Source: Gordonia namibiensis NBRC 108229 (GTDB taxonomy: Bacteria > Actinomycetota > Actinomycetes > Mycobacteriales > Mycobacteriaceae). From it: a stretch of 64,000 nt of DNA. The first letter of the stretch is position 1; the number at the start of each line of letters is the position of its first letter. Positions 25,801-34,131 of the stretch are shown here, one piece after another. A model generated the notes under the pieces. It saw only the letters and a program-made list of their open reading frames with translations. It did not search any database and was not told the DNA's origin. Position numbers and translations under genes: made by a program. The stretch lies in the NCBI RefSeq assembly GCF_000298235.1, contig NZ_BAHE01000020.1, forward strand, positions 115,349-179,348, read 5' to 3'.

Positions 25801-26567
25801 GCCCGGCGACCGCACACATCGCCCTGACCTTCTCGGGAAAGGGAGCCGTCGTGACCGGGGCGGCGTCGGGTATCGGCGCGGCCGTCACCGCACTGCTGCT
25901 CGACGCCGGGATCCGGACCTTGGCGCTGGACCTGCGCGAGCCCGAGCAGGTCAGCGGCCCACGTGCTCGCCTTCATGTGCCGTGTGCGGTCGACGTCCGC
26001 GATCGACGTGGGGTACAGGACGTCATTGACGAGCACGCCGGCGACGGGTTGAGCTACGTCGTCAACTGCGCCGGGATCATCGAGACAACCGGGTTCGGCG
26101 GGGTCGGGCAGGACCAATGGAGCCGCGCCCTGGACGTCAACCTGGCCGGCGCATACAACGTGATCGATGCCGCCACCACGCACCTTGCGGACTCCGGGGC
26201 CGGCGCGATCGTCAACATCAGCTCGATCGAGTCGCACCGGGTGGTTGCGCTGACCGATCCGGATCCGACACCGCAGTACGCGGCCTCGAAAGCCGGCCTG
26301 TCGATGCTCACGCGCACTGCGGCCCGCGCGCTGGCCGGCCGGGGTATCCGTGTGAACTCGATAGCGCCCGGATTCATCGCCACACCGATGGCGGCCGCGC
26401 ACGGTGACACGACACAGCTGCCCGGGAGGCTTGCGTCCCGAGTGCCGGCAGGGCGTTTCGGCACACCGGACGAGATCGCGAGCGCGGCAGCGTTCTTGCT
26501 GAGCGACCAGTCTGCGTACACAACCGGTTCCGAGTTGCTGGTCGACGGCGGATTCGAGCTGACATGA
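25797..26567 (+). CDS. short-chain dehydrogenase/reductase
   Basis: A 256-residue classical SDR: VTGAASGIG near residue 20, VNCAGII, NISSIES, YAASKAG, SIAPGFIATPM and TTGSELLVDGGFEL. It starts at ATG 25797 within the ATGA overlap with the DUF1116 stop, and ends in an ATGA overlap with the next gene. The 8-residue insert before the catalytic Tyr (ALTDPDPT) is longer than in its three cluster relatives and may shape a different substrate pocket. Confidence 0.88.
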   Translation: MSPATAHIALTFSGKGAVVTGAASGIGAAVTALLLDAGIRTLALDLREPEQVSGPRARLHVPCAVDVRDRRGVQDVIDEHAGDGLSYVVNCAGIIETTGFGGVGQDQWSRALDVNLAGAYNVIDAATTHLADSGAGAIVNISSIESHRVVALTDPDPTPQYAASKAGLSMLTRTAARALAGRGIRVNSIAPGFIATPMAAAHGDTTQLPGRLASRVPAGRFGTPDEIASAAAFLLSDQSAYTTGSELLVDGGFELT

Positions 26568-27616
26568 CACTGAAACAAGATGCTCCGGTGGTCGCCTACA
26601 GTGACTTCCTCGGACGCCCCGCCCGGGTCGGCTCATGGGAGGAACTGTCGCACGGGACGTTCAGGTCTGCGAAGGCGCGGATCGAAGCGGGCGACCACGA
26701 GGCGGCCGCCGACCTGCTCGAGGTGTCGCTCGAGGAGGCCGACGAGCTTCGTGACGTCTATGAACGTTGGCCCGCAGAGGTCACCGGGTGGCTCACCGGG
26801 CTGGGAGTCGATCCGGCCGCGCTGAGGCGCGAGATGGACCGGTTGCATTCGGTCATCGGTGACTCCGCCATGTCCGGTATCCAGGCAGAGTGGCCGGCCT
26901 ACCGTGACGCGGCCCTCGACGCCGCCCGGAGATGCCGCGAAGGTGACAGCGACGCAGGTGAACTCGTCGACGAGGTACACGCCATCTGGCTCGGCATCCA
27001 CGATCGTGCCGTCGACCGGGTCGCCGGCCACGTCGACATCGCTGTTCGGTTGTGCGGTGAGGACGTCCTCGGAGACCTCTGGGACTTCCTCATGGCCGAT
27101 TGGTACGACGCTCATGAGCGGCGGTTCTCGCCGGCGAATCAGCCTTGGCGCGTGTCGGCGAATCAGTTGATGACCGCGATCGTCGACGGATTCCACGCGC
27201 ACCTTGTGGGCCGGGACCGCCAGGGCGACATCGAGCTGATCGAGGAACCCGATCGGATCGGTTTCCGGTTCGCGCCGTGCGGGTCCGGTGGGCGGATGCT
27301 GGACGCCGAGATCACTGGCGGCACACCACGATCGGCCGCTCCCTACGGATTCGCGACCACGACACGCCCACACGACTGGGCGTGGAACGAGGTTGGGGTT
27401 TGTTCCTACTGCGTGCATTGCTGCCTGCTGAATGTGGTGATGCCGATCGACCGGATCGGTTTCCCCACCCGGGTCATCGACCCGCCGGTCTGGACCGGAA
27501 CTGCGAGCGCGGCGACTGCCTGCACGTGGTGGGTGTATCGAGACCCGTCACTCATCCCCGACAGCGTGTACCACCGCGTCGGAAGACGCCCAGTAGACCG
27601 CGGAGGAAGGTCATGA
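26564..27616 (+). CDS. unrecognised cysteine-rich protein in the catabolic operon
   Basis: 350 residues that I cannot place in a family. The N-terminal 230 residues are acidic and helical. The C-terminal third has clustered cysteines: APCGSGGRM (about residues 243-251), then GVCSYCVHCCLLNV (about 284-297), with His and Trp residues around, suggesting a metal or Fe-S site. No signal peptide. Translation is coupled on both sides (ATGA overlaps with the SDR and with the first glutamine-synthetase-like gene), so it must belong to the same pathway. It may be a novel metalloenzyme or an accessory subunit to the DUF1116 protein or the ligases. Confidence 0.75.
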   Translation: MTLKQDAPVVAYSDFLGRPARVGSWEELSHGTFRSAKARIEAGDHEAAADLLEVSLEEADELRDVYERWPAEVTGWLTGLGVDPAALRREMDRLHSVIGDSAMSGIQAEWPAYRDAALDAARRCREGDSDAGELVDEVHAIWLGIHDRAVDRVAGHVDIAVRLCGEDVLGDLWDFLMADWYDAHERRFSPANQPWRVSANQLMTAIVDGFHAHLVGRDRQGDIELIEEPDRIGFRFAPCGSGGRMLDAEITGGTPRSAAPYGFATTTRPHDWAWNEVGVCSYCVHCCLLNVVMPIDRIGFPTRVIDPPVWTGTASAATACTWWVYRDPSLIPDSVYHRVGRRPVDRGGRS

Positions 27617-28902
27617 CGAAACTCAGGCCGATGACCCAGATCGAGGTCCCGGATTACGATCTCGGACTGCGGGGCAAGCTCGTTCGATCCGACAAGACGA
27701 AATCGGAGATGGCGTTCTGCACGATCGCATACGGGTTGTCCCTCGTGGACGACACCAGCGACACGCCGTTCAGCAACGCCGAGAACGGATACCCCGACGG
27801 TGTGGTCTTTGCCGACGAATCCACCCGTGTGCAATTGCCGTGGCGCCAGGGAACGGATGCGGTCGTCGCCGACTTCGTCGACGCGGACGGCCGGCGGTTC
27901 GGGCCCTCGGCGCGCGGCGTGCTGGTCGGGCTGATCGACGAATACAGCAAGCTGGGACTCGACCCCGTGCTCGGATACGAGTACGAGGTGTGGATCTTCC
28001 GCGAGACACCGGGCGCGGAGTTCCATGGGACCAACGGACTGACTCCCCTCGGCCGAACACACAACGCCTACAGCCTGACCCGCTCGGTCGAAGCCGATGA
28101 ACTCGCCTCCGAGTACATCGACCGGATGACGCAGGTGGGCATCGACGTCGAGGCCTTCCACTCCGAACTGGGGCCCGGCTTCTTCGAGTTCGCGCTGGCA
28201 CCCGCTCCGGCGAAGGAGGCTGCTGACGGTGCTGCCCGTGCGCGACAGTACCTACGCGACCTCTGCGCCGAACACGGGCTGCGTGCCAGTTTCATGGCCA
28301 AACCCTTCGGGGAGTTCTCCGGGGCCGGCGGGCACGTTCACTCCAGCCTCGTCCGCCACGGCGTCAACGTCATGGTCGACGAGCCGGGGAGGTTGTCCGA
28401 GATCGGATCGCGGTACCTCGCCGGTTTGCTGGAGACGATGACGGACTTCACCGTGTTGTTCAGTCCGTACGTCAACTCGTTCAAGCGCGCCGACCCGACG
28501 ATGTTCGTCGGTGACCGCTCCTTCTGGGGGAGCGACGACCGGAACGCGACCTGCCGTGCGCTTCTGGGGAGCACGAAGGCGGCGCGAATCGAGCATCGGC
28601 GTCCGGGAGCCGACGCCAACCCGTACGTGGTGGCCGCTGCGCTGCTCGCCGGTGGTCTGGTTGGGCTCCAGGATCAGTTGATCCTGCCCGATGCCGGTGC
28701 TGCCGAGGCGGCTGCGCTTCCCGACAACCTCGGTGATGCGATCACCGCGCTCGAGACCTCGGGATACGCCGCTGAGGTGCTCGGCAAGCCGTTCGTCGAG
28801 GCCTTCGCATCGACCCGTCGAGCGGAGTACGAGCGTTACCAGGCGTGGATGCGCACTTTCATCACCCCGTGGGAACTACAACGACATCTGGAGCACCAGT
28901 GA
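27613..28902 (+). CDS. glutamine synthetase-like ligase A
   Basis: A 429-residue GlnA-family enzyme of the gamma-glutamyl-amide ligase type: EYEVWIF (metal Glu), ELGPGFFEF, GAGGHVHSS (catalytic/metal His, HxHxS), and RIEHRRPGADANPY in the C-terminal ATP/glutamate region. It lacks the adenylylation Tyr region of true GlnA. GGAGGAAGG precedes the ATG. Such enzymes glutamylate amines (polyamines, ethanolamine, isopropylamine, anilines). The gene stop overlaps the next start (TGATG), pairing it with ligase B. Confidence 0.9.
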   Translation: MTKLRPMTQIEVPDYDLGLRGKLVRSDKTKSEMAFCTIAYGLSLVDDTSDTPFSNAENGYPDGVVFADESTRVQLPWRQGTDAVVADFVDADGRRFGPSARGVLVGLIDEYSKLGLDPVLGYEYEVWIFRETPGAEFHGTNGLTPLGRTHNAYSLTRSVEADELASEYIDRMTQVGIDVEAFHSELGPGFFEFALAPAPAKEAADGAARARQYLRDLCAEHGLRASFMAKPFGEFSGAGGHVHSSLVRHGVNVMVDEPGRLSEIGSRYLAGLLETMTDFTVLFSPYVNSFKRADPTMFVGDRSFWGSDDRNATCRALLGSTKAARIEHRRPGADANPYVVAAALLAGGLVGLQDQLILPDAGAAEAAALPDNLGDAITALETSGYAAEVLGKPFVEAFASTRRAEYERYQAWMRTFITPWELQRHLEHQ

Positions 28903-30284
28903 TGCATACCGGAATCCTTACCATCGAAGAGTTCGATGCGTACGTCGCCGATGGCGCGATCGACACGGTCATCTGCGCGGCACCCGACCCCTACGGCCGG
29001 ACGGTCGGTAAGCGTCTGACGGTCAACGCTTTTCGGTCGCTGTGTCTAAAGGGCGGCGGGGTCAATGCGAGCAGTTTCGTGTTCGCGGTCGATCTGGAGA
29101 TGAACCCGCTCGACCTGCCTGTGTCCAACGCCGCCAACGGATGGGCTGACATCCGCCTGGTACCGGACATCGCGACCCTGCGCCGTGTGCCGTGGGAACC
29201 CAACTGCGCCATGGTCATCTGCGACGCCTACGAGAGCGAACGGGACGAGCTGCTGTCGGTGGCACCGCGCACGATCCTCAAGAAACAGATCGCGCGAGCA
29301 ACCGAGGAAGGGCTGGCGTTCCAGTTCGCGTCGGAGTTGGAGTTCTTCCTCTCCCAGACACCACCCCGCAAAGCGTGGGAACGCGGTTACCAGAATCTCG
29401 AGATGACGTCCGACTACAGGTCGGATTACCAGCTGATCCAATCCGCCCGCGACGACTGGTTCATCCGCCAGATCCGGAACATGATGCCCGCATTCGGAAT
29501 CCCGATCGAGTCGTCAAAGCCGGAGTGGGGACTCGGTCAGCAGGAGGTGACGCTCGACTACTGCAGCGCCCTGGAAATGGCCGACCGGCACGTGCTCTTC
29601 AAGTATGGGGTCAAGCAACTCGCCAACCAGTCGGATCTGACCGTGACGTTCATGGCCAAACCAGACATCGACGAGGTCGGGTCTTCCTGTCATCTGCATG
29701 TGAGTATGTGGAGCACCGACGATTCGCCCGAGCCGTTGTGCTGGGCCGCGGACGGCGAGGGTGGAATGTCGAGGAAGTTCGGTTCGTTCGTCGCCGGCCA
29801 GTTGGAGCACGCGGCCGACATCGTGCTGCTGTTCGCTCCCACGATCAACTCCTACAAGCGGTTCCAACCGGATCAGTTCGCCGGCTCGGCGATTGCGCTC
29901 GGAGCTGACAACCGGTCCTGCGCCTTCCGGCTGGTGGGTGATGGACCGTCCTTCCGGGTCGAGAACCGGATTCCGGGCGCGGACGTCAATCCCTATTACG
30001 CCTACGCCGCCACCATCGCCGCGGGGCTCGACGGCATCGAGAAAGAGCTTCCGACACCCGCTGTGTTCGCCGGGAACGCCTGGGATGACACAAATCAGAT
30101 CGAGACGGTTCCGACGTCCATGCATGCTGCGCTCGACAGGTTCGCCGAGTGCAAGATGCTGCGCGCTGCCTTCGGCGATGACCAGTTCGATCACCTGCTC
30201 GCCTCGTCACAGAACGAGCTGACCTCATTCGACTCCGGTGCGGTGACCGACTGGGAGAAGAAGCGCTACTACGAGCGCGTCTGA
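28902..30284 (+). CDS. glutamine synthetase-like ligase B
   Basis: A 460-residue second GlnA-family protein, clearly different from ligase A. It has an N-terminal beta-grasp part (APDPYGRTVGKRL), FASELEFFL, EWGLGQQEV, SCHLHVSMW (HxHxS) and FRVENRIPGADVNPYYAY. Tandem GlnA-like genes may form a hetero-oligomer or act on two substrates in sequence. It is followed 34 bp later by the esterase gene. A role in ammonia assimilation is unlikely given the operon. Confidence 0.9.
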   Translation: MHTGILTIEEFDAYVADGAIDTVICAAPDPYGRTVGKRLTVNAFRSLCLKGGGVNASSFVFAVDLEMNPLDLPVSNAANGWADIRLVPDIATLRRVPWEPNCAMVICDAYESERDELLSVAPRTILKKQIARATEEGLAFQFASELEFFLSQTPPRKAWERGYQNLEMTSDYRSDYQLIQSARDDWFIRQIRNMMPAFGIPIESSKPEWGLGQQEVTLDYCSALEMADRHVLFKYGVKQLANQSDLTVTFMAKPDIDEVGSSCHLHVSMWSTDDSPEPLCWAADGEGGMSRKFGSFVAGQLEHAADIVLLFAPTINSYKRFQPDQFAGSAIALGADNRSCAFRLVGDGPSFRVENRIPGADVNPYYAYAATIAAGLDGIEKELPTPAVFAGNAWDDTNQIETVPTSMHAALDRFAECKMLRAAFGDDQFDHLLASSQNELTSFDSGAVTDWEKKRYYERV

Positions 30285-30318
30285 TCCCGCACCCGGAAAC
30301 CCTCGAGAAAGGACTGCA

Positions 30319-31251
30319 ATGCCCCTCAATCCGATTGCACAGAAGATGATCGACGACTCGAAGGCCTCGGGGCGTCCCAACGCGCACCTGCTGCCGGTGG
30401 CGACCGCTCGTGAGAACTTCGAGGCCACGTTCGGCGCGCTCGAGAAGCCGTCGATCCATGCCACCCAGGACGTCGCGATCCCCACTCGCGATGGTGAGAC
30501 GATCCGGGGTCGGTTGTACCTGCCCTCCGCTGCGAGCGATCTACCGCTCACGGTCTACTACCACGGTGGCGGATGGCTTCTCGGCAGCATCGACTCGCAC
30601 GATGTCGCGACCCGACTGCTCGCGACGGCGTCGGACTCCGCGGTGCTGTCGGTGAACTACCGCCGCGGACCAGATCACCGATTCCCGACAGCTGTAAACG
30701 ACGCGATCGACGCCCTCGAATGGGCGCGCGTGCCCGGGAGCCTGCCGGTCGATACCTCACGCGTGGCCGTCGCGGGTGACAGTGCCGGAGGCAATCTGGC
30801 TGCCGCGGTCGCGCTCGAGGTACGCGACCGGATGGCGCCGATCGCTCACCAGCTCCTCGTCTATCCGGTGACCACGTGCGATCTCGACAAGGGCTTCGAC
30901 GACGAGTTCGAGGGCATCATGCTCGAACGCGATGAGATGCAGTGGCACCAGGACAATTATCTCCCCGGGGAGGACTGGGCCACAGATCAGCGTGTGGCGG
31001 TGCTCGATGCGAAGCTCGAGGGCCTCGTGGCCGCGACGGTGATCCTGGCGGAGTGTGACCCCATCCGGCCGCAGGGCGAGCTCTACGCGCAGGCGCTCCG
31101 CGACGCGGGTGTGCCGGTAGAAGTATTCGAGAGCGAAGGCCTCATCCACGGCTTCTTCGGCCTGGACCAGATCTTCCCGACCGCGTCCGAGGCGATGCAG
31201 TTCGCCGGCAACCGGCTTCGAGAGGCCTTCGCAGAGGGATCGGCCCGATGA
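30319..31251 (+). CDS. HSL-family alpha/beta hydrolase (carboxylesterase)
   Basis: A 310-residue hormone-sensitive-lipase-type esterase: oxyanion motif HGGGW (82-86), nucleophile GDSAGG (Ser155), Asp in ILAECDPIRPQ and His in GLIHGFFG. GAAAGGA precedes the ATG. It overlaps the following SDR by ATGA. The presence of a Baeyer-Villiger-type enzyme downstream suggests that it opens the resulting ester or lactone, which is inference. Confidence 0.88.
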   Translation: MPLNPIAQKMIDDSKASGRPNAHLLPVATARENFEATFGALEKPSIHATQDVAIPTRDGETIRGRLYLPSAASDLPLTVYYHGGGWLLGSIDSHDVATRLLATASDSAVLSVNYRRGPDHRFPTAVNDAIDALEWARVPGSLPVDTSRVAVAGDSAGGNLAAAVALEVRDRMAPIAHQLLVYPVTTCDLDKGFDDEFEGIMLERDEMQWHQDNYLPGEDWATDQRVAVLDAKLEGLVAATVILAECDPIRPQGELYAQALRDAGVPVEVFESEGLIHGFFGLDQIFPTASEAMQFAGNRLREAFAEGSAR

Positions 31252-31979
31252 GTCGTACCGCGCTGGTGACCGGCGCCGGAGGTGGCATCGGTCTCGCCAC
31301 CGCGCTGCGGTTGGCAGCAGACGGCTGCCGGGTCGTGGCAACCGACATCAAGACGAGCCGGCCGGCCGAGTTGCCCGACGAGGTGCAGTACATACCGTTC
31401 GATCTGCGTTCCGGGGACCTGAACCAGTTGCTGGTCCCGTTCGACGACGGCAGTCTGGACTATCTCGTGAACGCAGCCGGAGTTGCCTTTTTCGATCGAG
31501 ACGGTTCGGCGCTCGAGGCCGACGAATCGGTCTGGGACGTCACCCTCGGCGTCAATCTGCACGCAACGCGTGCCCTCATCGCGGCGGCCTTGCCCGCGAT
31601 ACGTAAGGGACAGGGCCGCAGCATCGTCAACGTCGCGAGCATTGCCGGGACGCGGGGCATGGATTCACCACTGGATGCCTATCAGGTGAGCAAGGCTGCG
31701 ATCGTCTCGTTGTCCAGATCGCTTGCACTCCAGCTCGGGCCGGAGAACATCCGATGCAACACGGTCTGTCCGGGGTCGATCCTGACGCCGATGATCGAGC
31801 ACCTCTATGTCGAGGACCCCTCCAGGCGCACCAACATGGAAGAGCGTACGCCGATGCGCAGGCTGGGATTCCCGGACGAGATCGCCGCGGCGATCGCTTT
31901 CCTCCTGTCGGACCAGGCTTCTTTCGTCACTGCCACGGATCTCGTCGTCGACGGTGGCTGGAGCGCACAGGTCAAATAG
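31248..31979 (+). CDS. short-chain dehydrogenase/reductase, last gene of the operon
   Basis: A 243-residue SDR: VTGAGGGIG, NAAGVAF, NVASIAG, YQVSKAA, NTVCPGSILTPM and TATDLVVDGGWS. It has the ATGA start overlap with the esterase gene and probably oxidises the alcohol released by it. There is no clear terminator between it and the BVMO-type gene 116 bp away. Confidence 0.88.
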   Translation: MSRTALVTGAGGGIGLATALRLAADGCRVVATDIKTSRPAELPDEVQYIPFDLRSGDLNQLLVPFDDGSLDYLVNAAGVAFFDRDGSALEADESVWDVTLGVNLHATRALIAAALPAIRKGQGRSIVNVASIAGTRGMDSPLDAYQVSKAAIVSLSRSLALQLGPENIRCNTVCPGSILTPMIEHLYVEDPSRRTNMEERTPMRRLGFPDEIAAAIAFLLSDQASFVTATDLVVDGGWSAQVK

Positions 31980-32020
31980 GTCGCCGGACAAGGCATTAAA
32001 GGCCCTTGACATACGTAATT

Positions 32021-32046
32021 AAGGCCTAAAGACTAGACCAATAGTC
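32021..32046. promoter_or_regulatory. AT-rich control region before the BVMO-type gene
   Basis: AAGGCCTAAAG (32021-32031), identical to 21694-21704, is followed by ACTAGACCAATAGTC (32032-32046), which shares GACCAATAG with the element at 23717. TTGACATACG just upstream may be a -35. This suggests joint control of the three transcription units by the GntR protein. Confidence 0.5.
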
Positions 32047-32095
32047 ACGAGCCGCCGGAGATGTCGGCGTCAGACCATCAGCAGGGAGAAATCCA

Positions 32096-33559
32096 ATGGC
32101 AACACCAGTCAGAGTGGCGATCATCGGAACCGGATTCAGCGGGATCGCTGCAGCTGTCGAGCTGCAGCGCAAGGGTATCGATGACTTCGTGATGTTCGAA
32201 CAGGCGCCGGCCCTGGGCGGGACCTGGTTTTACAACCGGTACCCGGGCGCCGAGGTCGATCTGGAATCGCACATCTACTCGTTCTCGTACGAGCGCTACA
32301 ACTGGTCACGTACACACGTCGACTGGAGTGAGCTCCTCGGTTACCTGAACTATGTCGCCGCCAAGCACAGGCTGATCGAGCACATGCGATTCAACGAAGC
32401 GGTCGAGGACGTCACATGGTCAGACGAAGCCCGGCAGTACACCGTGACGACGAGCTCGGGTAAGGATCATGGTGCATTCACCGCTGTGATCAGTGCCGTC
32501 GGGTTCCTCAACATCCCGTTGATCCCGCCGTTTGCGCGTGGTGACCACGACTTCCAGGGCGACATCTGCCACACCTCGCGTTGGATCGAGGGATTGCAAA
32601 TGGCCGGCAAGAAGGTCGGCGTCGTCGGCACTGGATCGTCTGCGGTGCAGATCGTGACCGAAGCGGAGAAAGTCGCCTCTGAGGTGAAGATCTTCCAACT
32701 CGAGCCGAATTGGATTCTGCCCAAGGACAGTCGAAAGTTCTCTGCCACCGAGCTTCGTTTCAACCAGTTCGCTCCCGTGTACTGGTACCGGCGGCTCCGC
32801 CTGTACTTCGACTACGACAAGCGGCAGATCACCGCCGGCCACGCGCGCGCCAACGGTAAAGTGAACCGTCTCCGGTACGCGAAGTCGCTGGCGTTCTTGC
32901 ATCGTGAACTCGGATCGCGTCCGGATCTGCTCGAGATGGCCACCCCGAAGTTTCCGTTTGAAGGTCGCCGGACTGTTCTCAGTGACACCTACTACAACGC
33001 GCTGAAGAGTCCGCATGTGACGCTGGTGCCGCATGGCGTCAAAGGGTTGACGAAGCAGGGGGCGATCGACGCGAACGGAGACGAACACGAGCTCGACCTC
33101 ATCGTGCTGGCAACAGGTTTCGATGCATCCAACTACCTGGGCAACTTTGAGGTGCACGGCGAAGGCGGAGCGGATCTACACGAGCAGTGGGCCGGAGAAC
33201 CCGAGGCGCTCTTGGGTCTGATGGTGCCGAACTTCCCGAACTTCTTCATCATGTACGGCCCGAATACCAACTCGGTGCCGCTAGTGTCGTTCTACCAGGC
33301 CCAGGCGAAGTTCGCGGCCGGCTCGATCGCGAAGCTACGCAACAAGTCCATGACTCGTATTCGAGTGCGTGAGCGGGCTTTCGACGCGTACAATAAGTGG
33401 CTTCAAGACCAACTGTCGAAGACGGTGTGGGCGGACACCGCGAACTATTTCCGGGCCAAGTCCGGGAAGGGCAAGATCGTCTCGCAGTGGCCGCTGGGTG
33501 CGACACCCTACTTGCTCGCCACCAAACTGTTCCGTCGAATCGGTACCCACGCTGACTGA
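32096..33559 (+). CDS. Baeyer-Villiger-type flavin monooxygenase
   Basis: A 487-residue FAD/NADPH monooxygenase: first Rossmann GTGFSG (11-16), GGTWFYNRYPGAEVD, fingerprint F-x-G-x3-H-T-x2-W (153-163) with Ile in place of the usual Pro/Asp after it, second Rossmann GVVGTGSSAVQ (175-185), and LATGFDASNY. It is somewhat short for a type I BVMO (usually 500-600), so an N-hydroxylating or FMO-like activity is possible. GGGAGAAA precedes the ATG. Likely acts on a ketone, or an amine, produced by the operon upstream. Confidence 0.87.
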   Translation: MATPVRVAIIGTGFSGIAAAVELQRKGIDDFVMFEQAPALGGTWFYNRYPGAEVDLESHIYSFSYERYNWSRTHVDWSELLGYLNYVAAKHRLIEHMRFNEAVEDVTWSDEARQYTVTTSSGKDHGAFTAVISAVGFLNIPLIPPFARGDHDFQGDICHTSRWIEGLQMAGKKVGVVGTGSSAVQIVTEAEKVASEVKIFQLEPNWILPKDSRKFSATELRFNQFAPVYWYRRLRLYFDYDKRQITAGHARANGKVNRLRYAKSLAFLHRELGSRPDLLEMATPKFPFEGRRTVLSDTYYNALKSPHVTLVPHGVKGLTKQGAIDANGDEHELDLIVLATGFDASNYLGNFEVHGEGGADLHEQWAGEPEALLGLMVPNFPNFFIMYGPNTNSVPLVSFYQAQAKFAAGSIAKLRNKSMTRIRVRERAFDAYNKWLQDQLSKTVWADTANYFRAKSGKGKIVSQWPLGATPYLLATKLFRRIGTHAD

Positions 33560-33574
33560 ACCAGTACTGGAGAG

Positions 33575-33604
33575 GGCCCCCGTCGTTGAGGCGGGGGTCA
33601 TTTC
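33575..33604. terminator. terminator between BVMO-type and MarR genes
   Basis: GC hairpin with arms GCCCCCG/CGGGGGT (33576-33582, 33592-33598) followed by CATTTCTCTT on the plus strand. Its right end reaches the last codons of the convergent MarR gene. Confidence 0.6.
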
Positions 33605-34038
33605 TCTTCGGGGACCCCGTCGCGGAGAATCCTGAGCGCATTCTCGGTCTCGGCGACCCGGTCCGCGCCGAGTGCCGCCTCCCACCGCACGCGAATGCGG
33701 TCGAAGGCCGCGCTTCCGACTCTGATGGCCTCGCGTCCGCGGGCGGTGATGCGCAAACTCTTGCGCCGGGCGTCGTCGGCGTCCGCGGCGCGTTCGACGT
33801 AACCCAACCCTTCCAGCGCGGTGATCGTCTTCGCGGCGGCCTGACGCGAGACGCCCAGGCGCCGGGCGAGAGATGCCGCGTTGCCCGCTCCGTCGTCGAT
33901 GGCCTCCATGGCGAGTTCGTTGGACACCGTCAGGCCCGGGTGTCCGGCGTCGGCCAGTTCGTCGACGACCTCGCGCGTCATCGCATCGAAGGTCTCGAGC
34001 AGCAAGCGGGCGAACTGGGCCCCGCGGGAAACATCCAC
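33598..34038 (-). CDS. MarR-family transcriptional regulator
   Basis: A 146-residue winged-helix regulator: helix-turn-helix LARRLGVSRQAAAKTITALEG, wing with ADADDARRKSLRITARGREA. It is divergent from the epoxide-hydrolase-like gene, with two identical operator-like repeats between, so it probably represses that gene and itself. Ligand unknown. Confidence 0.87.
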   Translation of the reverse strand: MDVSRGAQFARLLLETFDAMTREVVDELADAGHPGLTVSNELAMEAIDDGAGNAASLARRLGVSRQAAAKTITALEGLGYVERAADADDARRKSLRITARGREAIRVGSAAFDRIRVRWEAALGADRVAETENALRILRDGVPEEK

Positions 34039-34064
34039 GACCGGAGGTTACCGACCGCCTCGGC

Positions 34065-34117
34065 TATTGACAACCAGGTTGACAGATACCTACCGTATTG
34101 ACAACCAGGTTGACAGA
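34065..34117. promoter_or_regulatory. two identical MarR operator-like repeats
   Basis: A 22-bp sequence beginning TATTGACAACC occurs exactly twice (34065-34086 and 34096-34117), 31 bp apart, three helical turns. Each contains the near-palindrome AACCAGGTT and a TTGACA that could be a -35 element. They lie between divergent marR and hydrolase starts. Confidence 0.75.
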
Positions 34118-34131
34118 ACGAGGGAATGGTC

